From contig CAVSWP010000008.1 of assembly GCA_963731665.1 (NCBI GenBank), positions 124,001 through 188,000 on the forward strand: DNA of 64,000 nucleotides, in the 5' to 3' direction. Each line of letters opens with the position of its first letter. Positions within the stretch are counted from its first letter, which is position 1. Below the pieces are notes generated by a model. It was not told where the DNA came from. It did no database searches and was given only the letters and a program-made list of their open reading frames with translations. This DNA is from Chersky-840 sp035604715 (GTDB taxonomy: Bacteria > Actinomycetota > Acidimicrobiia > Acidimicrobiales > UBA8190). Positions 1 through 9,245 of the stretch are shown one piece after another. Both the position numbers and the translations under genes were made by a program.

Positions 1-404
1 TGATGCGCGACGCGGACGCCACGAGCCGCCGGCTCCGGATCCTGAAGGACATCGGCGTCCGCATTGCCATTGACGACTTCGGCACGGGTTACAGCTCGCT
101 CGCCTACCTCCGGCAATTCCCGGTCGACGCTTTGAAGATCGACCGATCCTTCATCACGGGGATCGCCGACTCGAGCGAGTCTGGCGCCCTGATCCACACC
201 CTCATCCAGCTGGGCAAGACCCTCCAGCTCGAGACGCTTGCCGAGGGGATCGAGGAGCAGGCACAGCTCCAGCGCCTTCAGCGCGAGCAGTGCGACACGG
301 GCCAGGGGTTCCTCTTCGCCCGGCCCCTCGATGTCGCGGCGATGGAGCAGTTCCTCGGTGTGGGGCACGCAGACCTGACCGGCCGGCTGGCTCGCGACGG
401 CTAA
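1..404 (+). CDS. EAL-domain cyclic-di-GMP phosphodiesterase, C-terminal part
   Basis: This is the C-terminal end of an EAL domain, which hydrolyses the second messenger cyclic-di-GMP in the cytoplasm. The visible motifs are DDFGTGYSSLAYL (metal-binding loop-6 region), DALKIDRSF with the catalytic-type lysine, AEGIE, and QGFLFARP near the end, all in family order. The N-terminus, with the EAL signature itself and any sensor or GGDEF domain, lies outside the window, so the first codon seen here is not a start. The reading frame begins at base 3. About 20 residues follow the last motif, which is a normal ending. No neighbour explains its signal. The call is firm for the domain and open for the full protein. 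Confidence 0.9.
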   Translation, partial: MRDADATSRRLRILKDIGVRIAIDDFGTGYSSLAYLRQFPVDALKIDRSFITGIADSSESGALIHTLIQLGKTLQLETLAEGIEEQAQLQRLQREQCDTGQGFLFARPLDVAAMEQFLGVGHADLTGRLARDG

Positions 405-980
405 AGAGGCACTCGAGCGGCACATTTGGTCCGCGGCCAGGACGGGGCCCGAGAAGGTGTCCGGACGGTGTCCTGAGCATGTGACTTGAGTCAGTCGCGC
501 GGGATGGCGCAGAGCCAGGACCCGGATGTCCCCGGGCCGAACACTGGGCCGCCGACGGGGCGCCGCGCGCGACCGGTATCATCTGCTACGCGCCACTAGG
601 ACTCCGGCCACTGACCCCACCAACATGCCGGTTCCGTGCGCGTCGTCGGAAACGACAGACGGCCGTACCTGCACGGTATCACTCCGGGCCGCGAATATAG
701 AGCGGTCGTGGGCCACCGCCGGGCTCACGGGATCAGACACGTACCGGTCGGCTCGGATGGATACACCGTGCGGTCGGGATCCCCGAATACCGTACGCGCT
801 AACCCGTCGCCAGTCCGACTCTCTGGTCAGTCAGTACCGGTACCCTGCGCGCACCCCCTATTCAGGGCAGCCCCTTTGGAATATGGGTCTGGTTGCAGTC
901 GCGACCGTTCCTTGATCGCTACGAGTGGGGGAACCCTATGCCAACCCGCCAAAGTTTCCCGGACGAACCCGGGGCGTTGA
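405..980. other. Gene-free stretch after the EAL gene
   Basis: I see no convincing gene here. The open frames have arginine- and proline-rich shadow-like translations and no ribosome-binding sites. Short words built on ACCGGTA/TACCG recur (for example near 571, 741 and 836) without forming a regular array. The next gene reads toward this stretch from the other strand and ends at 981. Confidence 0.4.
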
Positions 981-3900
981 TCAGGCGATGGTCAGGGGGA
1001 TCGTGGCCTGAACCGTCGTCTTCGTCTTTACCTTCTTCTTGCCGTTGCGGGTGGTCACGGTTTCGGTCACCTGGACCTTGACCGAACTCGAACCGCCGGT
1101 CAGCTTCTTACTGGGTGTCCCCGATAGCACCCCGGTCGCCGACAGCTTCAAACCCTTGGCCAGGGTGACCTTCTTCCACTTCAGCGTGGTTGTGTAGGGA
1201 CTGGCGCTGACTCCGAGGTTGGCTGCCTGGAGGGTCACCGGGCCGTAGGCCGTGCCCGGCGTGGCGTTTGGCAACGAGGTGGTCGTGATTTGGAAACCCG
1301 TGACGGGGGGCGTGGGAGACGAGGGCGTCGCCGACACCACCGGAGAGGACGCCGCGGACTGGCCGTTGGTGTTGACGGCCGTCGCCACGCAGTAGTACGG
1401 CGTGCCGTTGGTGAGCCCGTTGACTGGCGCCGAGGTGGCGCTCGGCCCCCCGGTGGCACTGGGGGTGCCCGAGGTGGACGGCGGGCTCGACGTCGAGCAG
1501 TAGACGTCGTAACCGGTGATGGAAGAACCACCGTCGCTGGCGGGGGCGGTCCACCCCACCGTGACCGACCCGTTGCCCGCCGTAGCGCTGGGGGAAGTGG
1601 GGGCACCGGGCACCGTGGAAGCTTCGGGCGTCGCCGACACCACCGGAGAGGACGCCGCGGACTTGCCGTTGGTGTTGACGGCCGTCGCCACGCAGTAGTA
1701 CGGCGTGCCGTTGGTGAGCCCGCTGACCGGCGCCGAGGTGGCACTCGGCCCCCCGGTGGCGCTGGGGGTGCCCGCGGTGGACGGCGGGCTCGACGTCGAG
1801 CAGTAGACGTCATAGCCGGTGATGGCAGAACCACCGTCGCTGGCGGGGGCGGTCCACCCCACCGTGACCGACCCGTTGCCCGCCGTAGCGCTGGGGGAAG
1901 TGGGGGCGCCGGGCACCGTCGAGGGCGTCGCCGACACCACCGGAGAGGACGCCGCCGGACTGGCCGTTGGTGTTGACGGCCGTCGCCACGCAGTAGTAGA
2001 GCGTGCCGTTGGTGAGCCCGCTGACCGGCGCCGAGGTGGCGCTCGGCCCCCCGGTGGCGCTGGGGGTGCCCGCGGTGGACGGCAGGCTCGACGTCGAGCA
2101 GTAGACGTCGTAGCCGGTGATGGCAGAACCACCGTCGCTGGCGGGGGCGGTCCACCCCACCGTGACCGACCCGTTGCCCGCCGTAGCGCTGGGGGAAGTG
2201 GGGGCACCGGGCACCGTGGAAGCTGACGAGTAGGTGAGTGCGTTCCCGTCGGCGTCAACGCCGGCACAGAAGTTAGCTGTTGCACAGGAAACCCAGTTAA
2301 AACCCCCGCCGTTGGGATCGACATTGCCGGACGGGGACCAGTCGGTGCCGTCCGAGGCGGTGAATGCGTACCCGTCGTAGAAATCGACCGCTGCGCAGAA
2401 GGTCGTGCTAGGCGCACACGACACGGAGATCAGGTCGTTGCCGGGGTTGACACTGTCGGGAGTCCAGCTTGTGGGGTCGGTGGGATCACTGCTGCTGAGG
2501 GCATACCCGTTGTTGTCGACGGCGACGCAGAAGCTCGCCGTCGCACAGGACACCGAGTTCAGACTGGTGGTCCCGTCGATGCTGGTGGGAGCAGACCAGC
2601 TGGAGCCGCCGTCGGTGCTGGCGAGGGCGGCCCCGTTGCCGTCCACGGCGACGCAGAAGCTCGCCGTCGCACAGGACACCGAGGCAATACCGTTTGTGTC
2701 GGCGGGATTCGAAGAATACGCAGGCCAGCCGGCGCCGCCGTCGGTGGTGCTGAACACGTCCCCGGCGCCGTCCGCAGCAACACAGAAGGTCGCCGTCGCA
2801 CAGGACACCGATGTGAGGTACTTGCCGGGGTCGATGTTGTCAGTGGACCAGCTACTGGGGTCGGTGGGATCACTAGAGGTCAGGGCGGTCCCGTTGGCGT
2901 CGACGGCGACGCAGAAGCTCGCCGTCGCGCAGGACACCGAGTTCATGTTGGTACCGGGGTCGATGGTGGCAGGAGCAGACCACGTAGCGCCGTTGTAGGT
3001 GATCGCATTCCCGATGGCGTCTACGGCGACACAGAAGATAGCGGTCGGACAGGAGACCGAGTACAGGTAGGTGCCGGTGGCATCGACGAGGACGGGACTG
3101 GACCAGCTGGTGCCGCCGTCGGTGGTGGAGAAGGCGTTCCCGTTGTAGTCCGTGCCGGCGCAGAAGCTCGTGTTGGGTGCACAGGAGAGCCCGCCGCCGC
3201 CGCTGGTGCCTCCGGGGTCGCTTACGACGGGACCGGACCAGCTGGAGCCACCGTCGGTGGTGGTGAATGCGTTCCCCTCAATGTCCGCGGCCACGCAGGA
3301 GGTCGTCGTCGCACAAGACACTCCGAGGCCGTCGGCGCCGGGGTCGACGGGGCTGGAAGTCCAGTGAGAACCACCATCGGTGGTGGTGAGGACGTTTCCT
3401 TGATAGTCGGCGGCGACACAGACGCTCGTCGTCGCACAGGACACCGAGCCGAGGTAGTTGCCGGGGTCGATGGTGCCAAGACCCGACCAGCTGGAGCCAC
3501 TGTCGGTGGTGTCGAAGGCGTTCCCGCTTTCGTCGACGGCGACACAGAAGCTCGTCGTCGGGGCACAAGAGACCGCGTACAAGATTGGACCGGGGTCGAT
3601 ATTGCCGGAAGTCCAGCTGGTGCCGCCGTCGGTGGTGCTAAGGGCGTTCCCAGCGCCGTCCACGGCGACACAGAAGCTCGTCGTCGCGCAGGAAACTGAG
3701 TTCAGGTTGGTGCTTCCGTCGAGGTCGTTGGAAGTCCAGTGAGAACCACCATCGGTAGTGGTGAGGGCCGTCCCGTCGGAGTCTACGGCCACACAGAAGC
3801 TCGTCGTCACACAGGACACAGCGTTCAGTTGGGTAGTCCCATCGATGCTAGCCGGAGCAGTCCAGTGGGTGCCGTTGTAGATGAGCGCATTCCCAGCGGT

Positions 3901-4203
3901 ATCGACGGCGACGCAGAAGCTCGCCGTCGCGCAGGACACCGACCGAATCGCGACGCCGGTGGTGGAGTCGATGTCCTGGGGGGCCGACCAACCTGGCTGA
4001 CCTGAAGCCACGCTGGCGAACGGCACGGTCGCAACGATGCCTCCGACGACCATCGCAGCGACGAGGAGTGCTCGAGTTCTTGCGCCCAAGCGTGAATGTA
4101 TCTTGCCGCGCAGCTGATTACTTCGGGCAGTGATGATTGAAGGAGCCTCATACCTGCCTCGTGATCCGGTTGCCCGCCGAATGGAACCGAAACCATCGAA
4201 CAT
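981..4203 (-). CDS. Large secreted protein: 14 Cys-paired propeller-like repeats plus FN3 repeats (one frameshift)
   Basis: This is an exported protein of about 1070 residues if one frameshift is repaired. The start is ATG at 4203 with GGGGAGG six bases upstream. A hydrophobic signal segment (ALLVAAMVVGGIVATVPFASVASG) ends near residue 68. Then come 14 repeats of about 45 residues with the pattern SVSCATxSFCVAVDxxGNAL, each carrying a Cys pair and often a TTDGGxSW stretch. They resemble BNR/Ycf48-like propeller blades, so 14 could make two seven-bladed propellers (inference). Three fibronectin-III repeats (STVPGAPTSPSA...YDVYCSTSS...YYCVATAVNTNG) and an Ig-like, Lys-rich C-terminal domain follow. 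One extra C near 1955, compared with the sister repeats, shifts the frame after the first FN3 repeat. The remainder is read in another frame down to 981. No catalytic motif is seen; binding or adhesion is the likely role. Confidence 0.75.
1323..2222 (-). repeat. Three near-identical ~300-bp tandem repeats encoding FN3 domains
   Basis: The FN3-coding units repeat with spacings of about 303 and 297 bp (the same GGGCGTCGCCGACACCACC word starts near 1323, 1626 and 1923). They are almost identical at the DNA level, including silent positions, which indicates recent duplication or gene conversion. The single-base difference that breaks the frame lies in the unit at about 1951-1960. Confidence 0.8.
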
Positions 4204-5324
4204 GACGTACCTCCCCGCGAAGCCACATCGATGTGATCACGGGGACGTTACTGGGGCGACGTTCTTATGTCTACGGGACCGGAGCTTCAATCGAGGGGTC
4301 ACCGTCGCACCATCGTTGTCGAGCGGTACGTGTCATAGCGAGCTGACAAGGAGGCAGGCATATCTGTCAGCGTTCGTGTTTCGACGCTTCGCCGCACGGC
4401 GTTTGGTCGATTTGGCGCGTTCACCCTAGCTGCAAGACGAGGTGCCACGGGTTAGGTCGATCTGGATGACCGATAGCTGACGTCGGCGACCTCGTTACAA
4501 TTGACGGTGTCTTTGTTGTCTCTGTTGTCTCTGTTGTCTCTCGGTGTTCCTGTGTCTCTGTTGTCTCTGTTGTCTCGGTGTTCCTGTGTCTCTGTGACGT
4601 GTCCTTTCGACCAACCGGTCGGTGCCCGCTGCTGCCTCTTCGACCACGAAACGGGGGGACGCCCGGTGGCATGACCATCGGCAACCGCCGGTTCTGTGCG
4701 CCCTGATGGAGCCAGGGTCCCGAGCGGCGGGCCGGTCGAGATCACCCGTTCCGGTATGGGCTGGGAAGGCGTTTAGACCGCGCGCAAGTATCAGCTATCG
4801 CTCGATCCCCCGTGCGCTCGCTAGGACAAAATCCGCCCGATATCGCTCGGCGCAGGAGTCTCTGGGCATTCTGCGCTGCGGGGTTCGAGTAAGGCTCTCA
4901 AGGACTCTACCCAGGACTGATCGGCCCTGGCGCTACCGGCCGGCAAGGCCCAGCCAAATCCCGAGTTGCCGAGCCAGCGGAGTCCAACGTCCTACTGTCC
5001 GTCCAGGGCCGACCCCCAAAGTCCGGCGCAGTAGAAACACCCTGCCTCCGCCTGGTCGATCGATTTCCGCACGATACCGATATCCGCACGGTAGGTGAGC
5101 TGGGCCACCGGCTCCCGGAGGCCAGTAACCATCGCCATGAACTCGGTGACCGCGAGCGACGCCACCACCCCGTTGATTGAGACCACGGACGGGCCTGTCA
5201 ACCGAGCCCCACACTTGTGTGGAAGTCCGATGGGACAGGGCCGTTCGGCCCCGTCCCATCGCTGTCCCCAAGTACTTCCTTACTCTTTCCCTGGTTCATT
5301 CTTTCTTGTTAGCTGCGTTGCAAC
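4204..5324. other. Gene-poor region between two secreted-protein genes
   Basis: About 1.1 kb without a supportable gene. It holds the 5' region of the large secreted-protein gene, the microsatellite at 4506-4597, and a stretch (4780-5090) with scattered ATATCG/GATACCG words. The base composition is visibly less GC-rich than in the core genes. No tRNA, IS element or transposase remnant was recognised. Confidence 0.4.
4506..4597. repeat. Microsatellite of TGTTGTCTC-type units
   Basis: The stretch is built from a 9-base unit (TGTTGTCTC, with TGTGTCTC variants) inside a roughly 45-base higher-order repeat that includes CGGTGTTCC. It is strongly strand-asymmetric: pyrimidines and G on the plus strand, ACAGAGACAAC on the other. 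Such tracts arise by slippage. It lies about 300 bp upstream of the start at 4203 and is not a CRISPR array, because the units are too short and there are no spacers. Confidence 0.85.
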
Positions 5325-6014
5325 CTACTTGGTACTTGCGTAGTTGCTTACAGCGTGGCGTTGCTCACCGACGCGTCGATGTTGGGCAGAGACGACACCG
5401 CCGCCATTGTCGGTGTTGAGGTCGGACCCGAAGAGACCGTGGGTACTGTCCGCGTGCAGGTCAATACCGAGACAGGCGTTGATCACGGCCATCTTCTTGG
5501 CAGTCAAGTACGTGCCTGAGACCGATCCGTTGATCGTGAACCCGACGTCAGTGCTGGGGCACGAGTTGTCGATGGCCGAGCCCGAGGTCTTGAACGTCCC
5601 GATGTTGAAGCTGACGGTCTTGAGCGTCTTCTTCAGGCTCAGTCCGGCGGTTTCGAATGAACTCCACTGGCCCTCAAGGTACGTCTTGGGGGTGGTCTTG
5701 ACCGGGTTCTTGGTGTTCTTGCCGCCGGCGATGGAGAGACTTGACAGCGTCACACTCACGGGCGCGCCCGATGCCTCGTCGGTGCAGGAGGCCACAGCAC
5801 CGCCCGTAACGCTCGTCGACCCGTTCTTCTTGGACGTTGTCACGGTGCCCTCGACGGTCTGGGTAGTCGGGAATATGAGGGTGCCGCTGAGGCCGGTGCA
5901 GGTGATCGGGTTCGGCGCCTTCTTGGCGACCGCGGCGGACGACAAGCCAGCCACGGTTGCGAGCGGGAGGGCAAGTGCCAGCACGCCCATCAGGATTTTG
6001 TGATTCATATGCAT
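5325..6014 (-). CDS. Small secreted protein of unknown function
   Basis: A 229-residue exported protein. The start at 6014 (or the in-frame ATG two codons later) follows AGGGGGAAC. A signal peptide (ILMGVLALALPLATVAGLSSAAVA) is followed by a Thr/Ser/Lys-rich, probably all-beta region with conserved-looking cysteines (ITCTGLSG, ASCTDE, DNSCPST, NACLGID). I do not recognise the family beyond its similarity to actinobacterial secreted proteins of this size. The last 20 residues look out of frame: one base fewer near 5400 would give an ending VSSLPNIDASVSNATL followed by TAA, more natural than the Arg/His-rich end now encoded. It shares an island-like context with the large repeat protein. Confidence 0.65.
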   Translation of the reverse strand: MHMNHKILMGVLALALPLATVAGLSSAAVAKKAPNPITCTGLSGTLIFPTTQTVEGTVTTSKKNGSTSVTGGAVASCTDEASGAPVSVTLSSLSIAGGKNTKNPVKTTPKTYLEGQWSSFETAGLSLKKTLKTVSFNIGTFKTSGSAIDNSCPSTDVGFTINGSVSGTYLTAKKMAVINACLGIDLHADSTHGLFGSDLNTDNGGGVVSAQHRRVGEQRHAVSNYASTK

Positions 6015-6298
6015 AGTTCCCCCTTATTGATCGGCGTAGTTGGTCCTGTTTTTTATGTCCCCCCGCCAAGCGCCACGTAAGAACGAGGCAACAAATACAC
6101 ACTCGCGCCCTTCCTCGTGGCTGAGTAGTGCCATTGGTCACCCGTCTTAACGCGGGGATGTTGACAGCGTTCGACCCGACACTAAGAGAGAGGTTTGGGC
6201 ACTCTCCCGCCTCGACGAGGTAGCCATGTTGGCGGCTCTCGGCGGCCACGGTTCCTCATCTGCAAGACGAAACCCGCCGACTTGGGTCGTCAACGGGG

Positions 6299-7537
6299 TC
6301 AGCCGCCTCCGAGTGCTCGACCCAGAACCCCTGCCGCCACACGGTCCCGCTCCGGGAGCGCGTGGGCGTATCGGTTCAAGGTCATCCTGGCCTGGGCGTG
6401 GCCGTGCCGGTTGGCGACGGTGCGAACGTCGACACCGGCAGCAATCAGGGTCGTGACCGAGAAGTGCCGGAGATCATGGAACCGGAACGGCCACCGCTCC
6501 CCCGCCGGGAGCTTGGCCACTGACACCTTGAGCCGCTTGGCGGCTTTGGCCTCCATCGTTCGGCACAGGGCCCCGAACCCATGGGTCAAGGTATCGGGGC
6601 CAACCGACCTGGCGCCGTTGGCGTTGTAAGACAGGACGTAGGGATCGTCCACCAGCGGCGACTCGGCCCGCCCGGACAGGTCCCGCATGTAGTCCCACCG
6701 CCGGCGCAGCACCCCGACTCCCACCTCGTCCAGAGCCAAGGTCCGAATGGCGTGGGTCTTGGTCGCCCCCTCGTATGACTGGCCACCGGCAATAGTCAGC
6801 GACCGGGCAATCGTCACCCTTCCGGCCTTGAGGTCGACGTCTGACCACCTGAGGGCGGCGAGCTCGCCGCGTCGAGCTCCCGTCAGGGCCGCCAGAGCGA
6901 TAGCAGTCGCGACCACCGGGTCGTCCGCCTTGGCCACCTTCACCATCTTGGAGAGCTGGTTGGGCGTCGGGACGAGCATCTCCTTCTTGGCCGGTGCCGG
7001 AGGTGTCGCCCGGTCGGTGGGTACCCGTTCGATCCATCCCCACTTGACGGCCTGGTTCAGCGCCGCGGACAGGATGCAGTGGTACTTGTGGACCGTCGAA
7101 GGTGACAGGCCTTCGCCGAGCCACTGCTGGTAGGCGGCGTCGAGTGTGTCTCCCCCCAAGCGGTCAAGCCGGATCGAACCGAGCACCGGGCGGATGCGAG
7201 TCTCGATCTTGCGCTTGTTCTCGTACAGAGTGCGTGGGCGCTGGCGGTCCTCGCCGTACTCGAGCCATCGATCGAGGAGCTGCCCGACAGTCGCCGAGGT
7301 CTTGTCGACTTTGCCCTGACTGTTCTCGGTCACGAAGGCCGCGAGTGCCTTCCCCGCGGCCTTCTCGTTGCCCTTGAAAGTGCGCGACACCTGACGCGGC
7401 TTACCCGTCAATGGGTCGGCACCAGCGAATGCGCGGAGCTGCCACTGGCCCGAACCCGGGGGCCGTTCCCGCATCGTGCCAGGCCTCGCTGTCCTAGTGG
7501 TCGTCATAGGGCCAAAACGCCACTGTTTATAGGACAC
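6299..7537 (-). CDS. Tyrosine-type site-specific integrase
   Basis: A phage/ICE-type tyrosine recombinase of 412 residues that integrates or excises DNA at an attachment site. An N-terminal arm-type, AP2-like region (GSGQWQLRAFAGADPLTGKPRQVSRTF) and a SAM-like core-binding domain precede the catalytic domain. Catalytic residues are in order: Arg in TGARRGELAAL, HDLRH (HxxR), GHA, and the nucleophilic Tyr in LNRYAH. The start is GTG 7537 or ATG 7507; neither has a strong ribosome-binding site. It begins 47 bp from the 3' end of tRNA-Val, which is typical of elements using a tRNA gene as attB. The enzyme looks complete, so the element may have been mobile recently, but no second attachment copy was found by eye. 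Confidence 0.92.
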   Translation of the reverse strand: MSYKQWRFGPMTTTRTARPGTMRERPPGSGQWQLRAFAGADPLTGKPRQVSRTFKGNEKAAGKALAAFVTENSQGKVDKTSATVGQLLDRWLEYGEDRQRPRTLYENKRKIETRIRPVLGSIRLDRLGGDTLDAAYQQWLGEGLSPSTVHKYHCILSAALNQAVKWGWIERVPTDRATPPAPAKKEMLVPTPNQLSKMVKVAKADDPVVATAIALAALTGARRGELAALRWSDVDLKAGRVTIARSLTIAGGQSYEGATKTHAIRTLALDEVGVGVLRRRWDYMRDLSGRAESPLVDDPYVLSYNANGARSVGPDTLTHGFGALCRTMEAKAAKRLKVSVAKLPAGERWPFRFHDLRHFSVTTLIAAGVDVRTVANRHGHAQARMTLNRYAHALPERDRVAAGVLGRALGGG

Positions 7538-7584
7538 CTGTAGGACGACCCCGGAGCCTCAGGAAAAACATCCAGGTCAAACGT

Positions 7585-7657
7585 GGGCGCAGGGGGACTC
7601 GAACCCTCGACCTCAGCCGTGTGAAGGCTGCGCTCTAACCAACTGAGCTATGCGCCC
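7585..7657 (-). tRNA. tRNA-Val (anticodon CAC)
   Basis: A 73-nt cloverleaf on the minus strand. The acceptor arms are GGGCGCA and TGCGCCC, the D arm is GCTC...GAGC, and the anticodon stem CAGCC/GGCTG encloses the loop TTCACAC, giving anticodon CAC (valine, GUG codons). The T arm has GGGTTCGAGTCCC; its stem shows one apparent A-C mismatch. CCA is not encoded. It is the probable integration site for the adjacent integrase. Confidence 0.93.
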
Positions 7658-7694
7658 GGAGTCAGCGATGGTACCGCGTCGAAGGGGGTCCACA

Positions 7695-9245
7695 TCACCC
7701 CACGCCGGACGGACCCTCCTCGGAGGACACGACCCTACTCGGCGTCCTTTCTCCCGCCCGTGACACTCGCAGTGAGGCGTACTCCTCGGTCTTTCCCTCG
7801 ATGATACGGAGCAAGCCGTCCATGTCGAGATGGTCGGAGATCACGTCGGCCAGCTTCTCGAGCCGGGTGTCCCGGACGTCAGCAAACCGGGTGTGAGGAG
7901 AGACCGTGAAAGCCCGTGCCGACCTGGCGGCAACATCGGCCAGGAACGACCGTCGGAACCCGTCGTTCTCGAACAGTCCGTGCCAGGATGTCCCCGCCAC
8001 GGATCCGACGCGACAGCCTTCGTCGGCGAACAGGGGGGACCCACCCGCTCTGCGAACGGCGCCGTGATGGATCTCATAGCCTTCGACCGTCATGCCGTCT
8101 GACAGTGTCCGGCGTGGGCGTCCCAGGACCTTTTCCACGCCGAACGTCGTCCGCACGGGAAGCAAACCCAAGCCCTGCACTCTCCCCCGCCGGCTTTCGA
8201 TGTCGTCCTCGATCGAGACACCCATCATCTGGTACCCGCCGCAGATTCCGAGGATCGGCCGCCGCGAGGCGGCAAGCCGCTGAAGAGCCCGGTCGATCCC
8301 GCGACTCCGCAGCCAATCCAGGTCATCGACCGTTGCCCGCGTGCCGGGGACGATCACGAGATCGGCGTCGGCGATTTCGTGGGCACGCGAGGAGAAACGG
8401 ACGAGCACCCCCGGCTCGGCCACGAGTGGATCGAGGTCGGTGAGGTTGCTTGCCCGAGGAAGACGTATGACCACCACCCTCAGCACGTCGTCACCTACCG
8501 GCTCGCCCGGATCCCGGTGAGCCGACGGGTCGGGCCGGTCCTCCTCGTCCAGAGAGAGGTCCTCGATGTGGGGGATCACGCCGAACGTGGGGCGGCCGGT
8601 CAGCGCCTGCAACATGTCCAGGCCCGGCTCCAGGAGGGTGCGGTCACCACGGAAACGGTTCACGACAAAACCCTTCACGCACTGCTGATCCTCGGGGTCG
8701 AGGAGGGCCACCGTCCCCACCAACGACGCGAACATCCCTCCTCTGTCGATGTCCGAGACCACGATCACCGGCGCGCCGACCGCCCGGGCGAAACCCATGT
8801 TGACGATGTCGCCGGTGCGGAGGTTGATCTCCGCTGGGCTGCCCGCTCCCTCGCAGATCACCACGTCGAACCGGGACCGTAGGTCTCGGTAGGCAGCGAG
8901 CACCACGTCGAGGAGCCGACCCTTGTTCTCCACATACTCCCGAGCCTCCATCTCTCGCAACGGCCGGCCCAGCACCACGACCTGGCTGCGGAAGTCGGTG
9001 CCCGGCTTGAGGAGCACGGGATTCATGATGGCCTCGGGCTCGATCCGGGCGCCCTGCGCCTGCGACGCCTGGGCACGGCCGATCTCCTCGCCCCCGCGGG
9101 TCACGAAGGAGTTGAGCGACATGTTCTGCGCCTTGAAGGGGGCCACCGAGATGCCATTTCTCGCGCACCACCGGCACAGGCTGGCCACCAGCGTGCTCTT
9201 GCCGGCGCCCGACGACGTACCGGCCACGAGAATGGTGCCGCTCAA
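7695..9245 (-). CDS. cobQ: Cobyric acid synthase
   Basis: Amidates the b, d, e and g carboxylates of adenosylcobyrinic a,c-diamide using glutamine and ATP to give cobyric acid. The 516 residues match the family length. An N-terminal P-loop-like GTSSGAGKS is followed by APFKAQNMSLNS, GAGSPAEINLR and a DIDRGG motif (dethiobiotin-synthetase-like half). The glutamine amidotransferase half follows, with the nucleophile in GICGGYQMMG and the His in SWHGLFEN. The start is TTG at 9245, overlapping the cobT stop (ATTGA), because homology begins directly at that codon. It is the last gene of the B12 operon. Its presence means the cell makes cobyric acid from the diamide, so it is not limited to cobinamide salvage. 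Confidence 0.96.
   Translation of the reverse strand: MSGTILVAGTSSGAGKSTLVASLCRWCARNGISVAPFKAQNMSLNSFVTRGGEEIGRAQASQAQGARIEPEAIMNPVLLKPGTDFRSQVVVLGRPLREMEAREYVENKGRLLDVVLAAYRDLRSRFDVVICEGAGSPAEINLRTGDIVNMGFARAVGAPVIVVSDIDRGGMFASLVGTVALLDPEDQQCVKGFVVNRFRGDRTLLEPGLDMLQALTGRPTFGVIPHIEDLSLDEEDRPDPSAHRDPGEPVGDDVLRVVVIRLPRASNLTDLDPLVAEPGVLVRFSSRAHEIADADLVIVPGTRATVDDLDWLRSRGIDRALQRLAASRRPILGICGGYQMMGVSIEDDIESRRGRVQGLGLLPVRTTFGVEKVLGRPRRTLSDGMTVEGYEIHHGAVRRAGGSPLFADEGCRVGSVAGTSWHGLFENDGFRRSFLADVAARSARAFTVSPHTRFADVRDTRLEKLADVISDHLDMDGLLRIIEGKTEEYASLRVSRAGERTPSRVVSSEEGPSGVG

Noticed and set aside
526..980. Overlapping short plus-strand frames after the EAL gene
   Set aside because: No ribosome-binding sites, no coding-type composition, and no similarity recognised; treated as intergenic.
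4506..4597. Possible CRISPR-like repeat array
   Set aside because: Units are 9 bases with no unique spacers and no cas genes; it is a microsatellite.
4880..4895. GGGTTCGAGT in the gene-poor region, shared with the tRNA-Val T-arm
   Set aside because: It is on the opposite strand from the tRNA (inverted, not direct), only 10 bases long, and TTCGA loops are common. It does not qualify as the second attachment site of the integrase.
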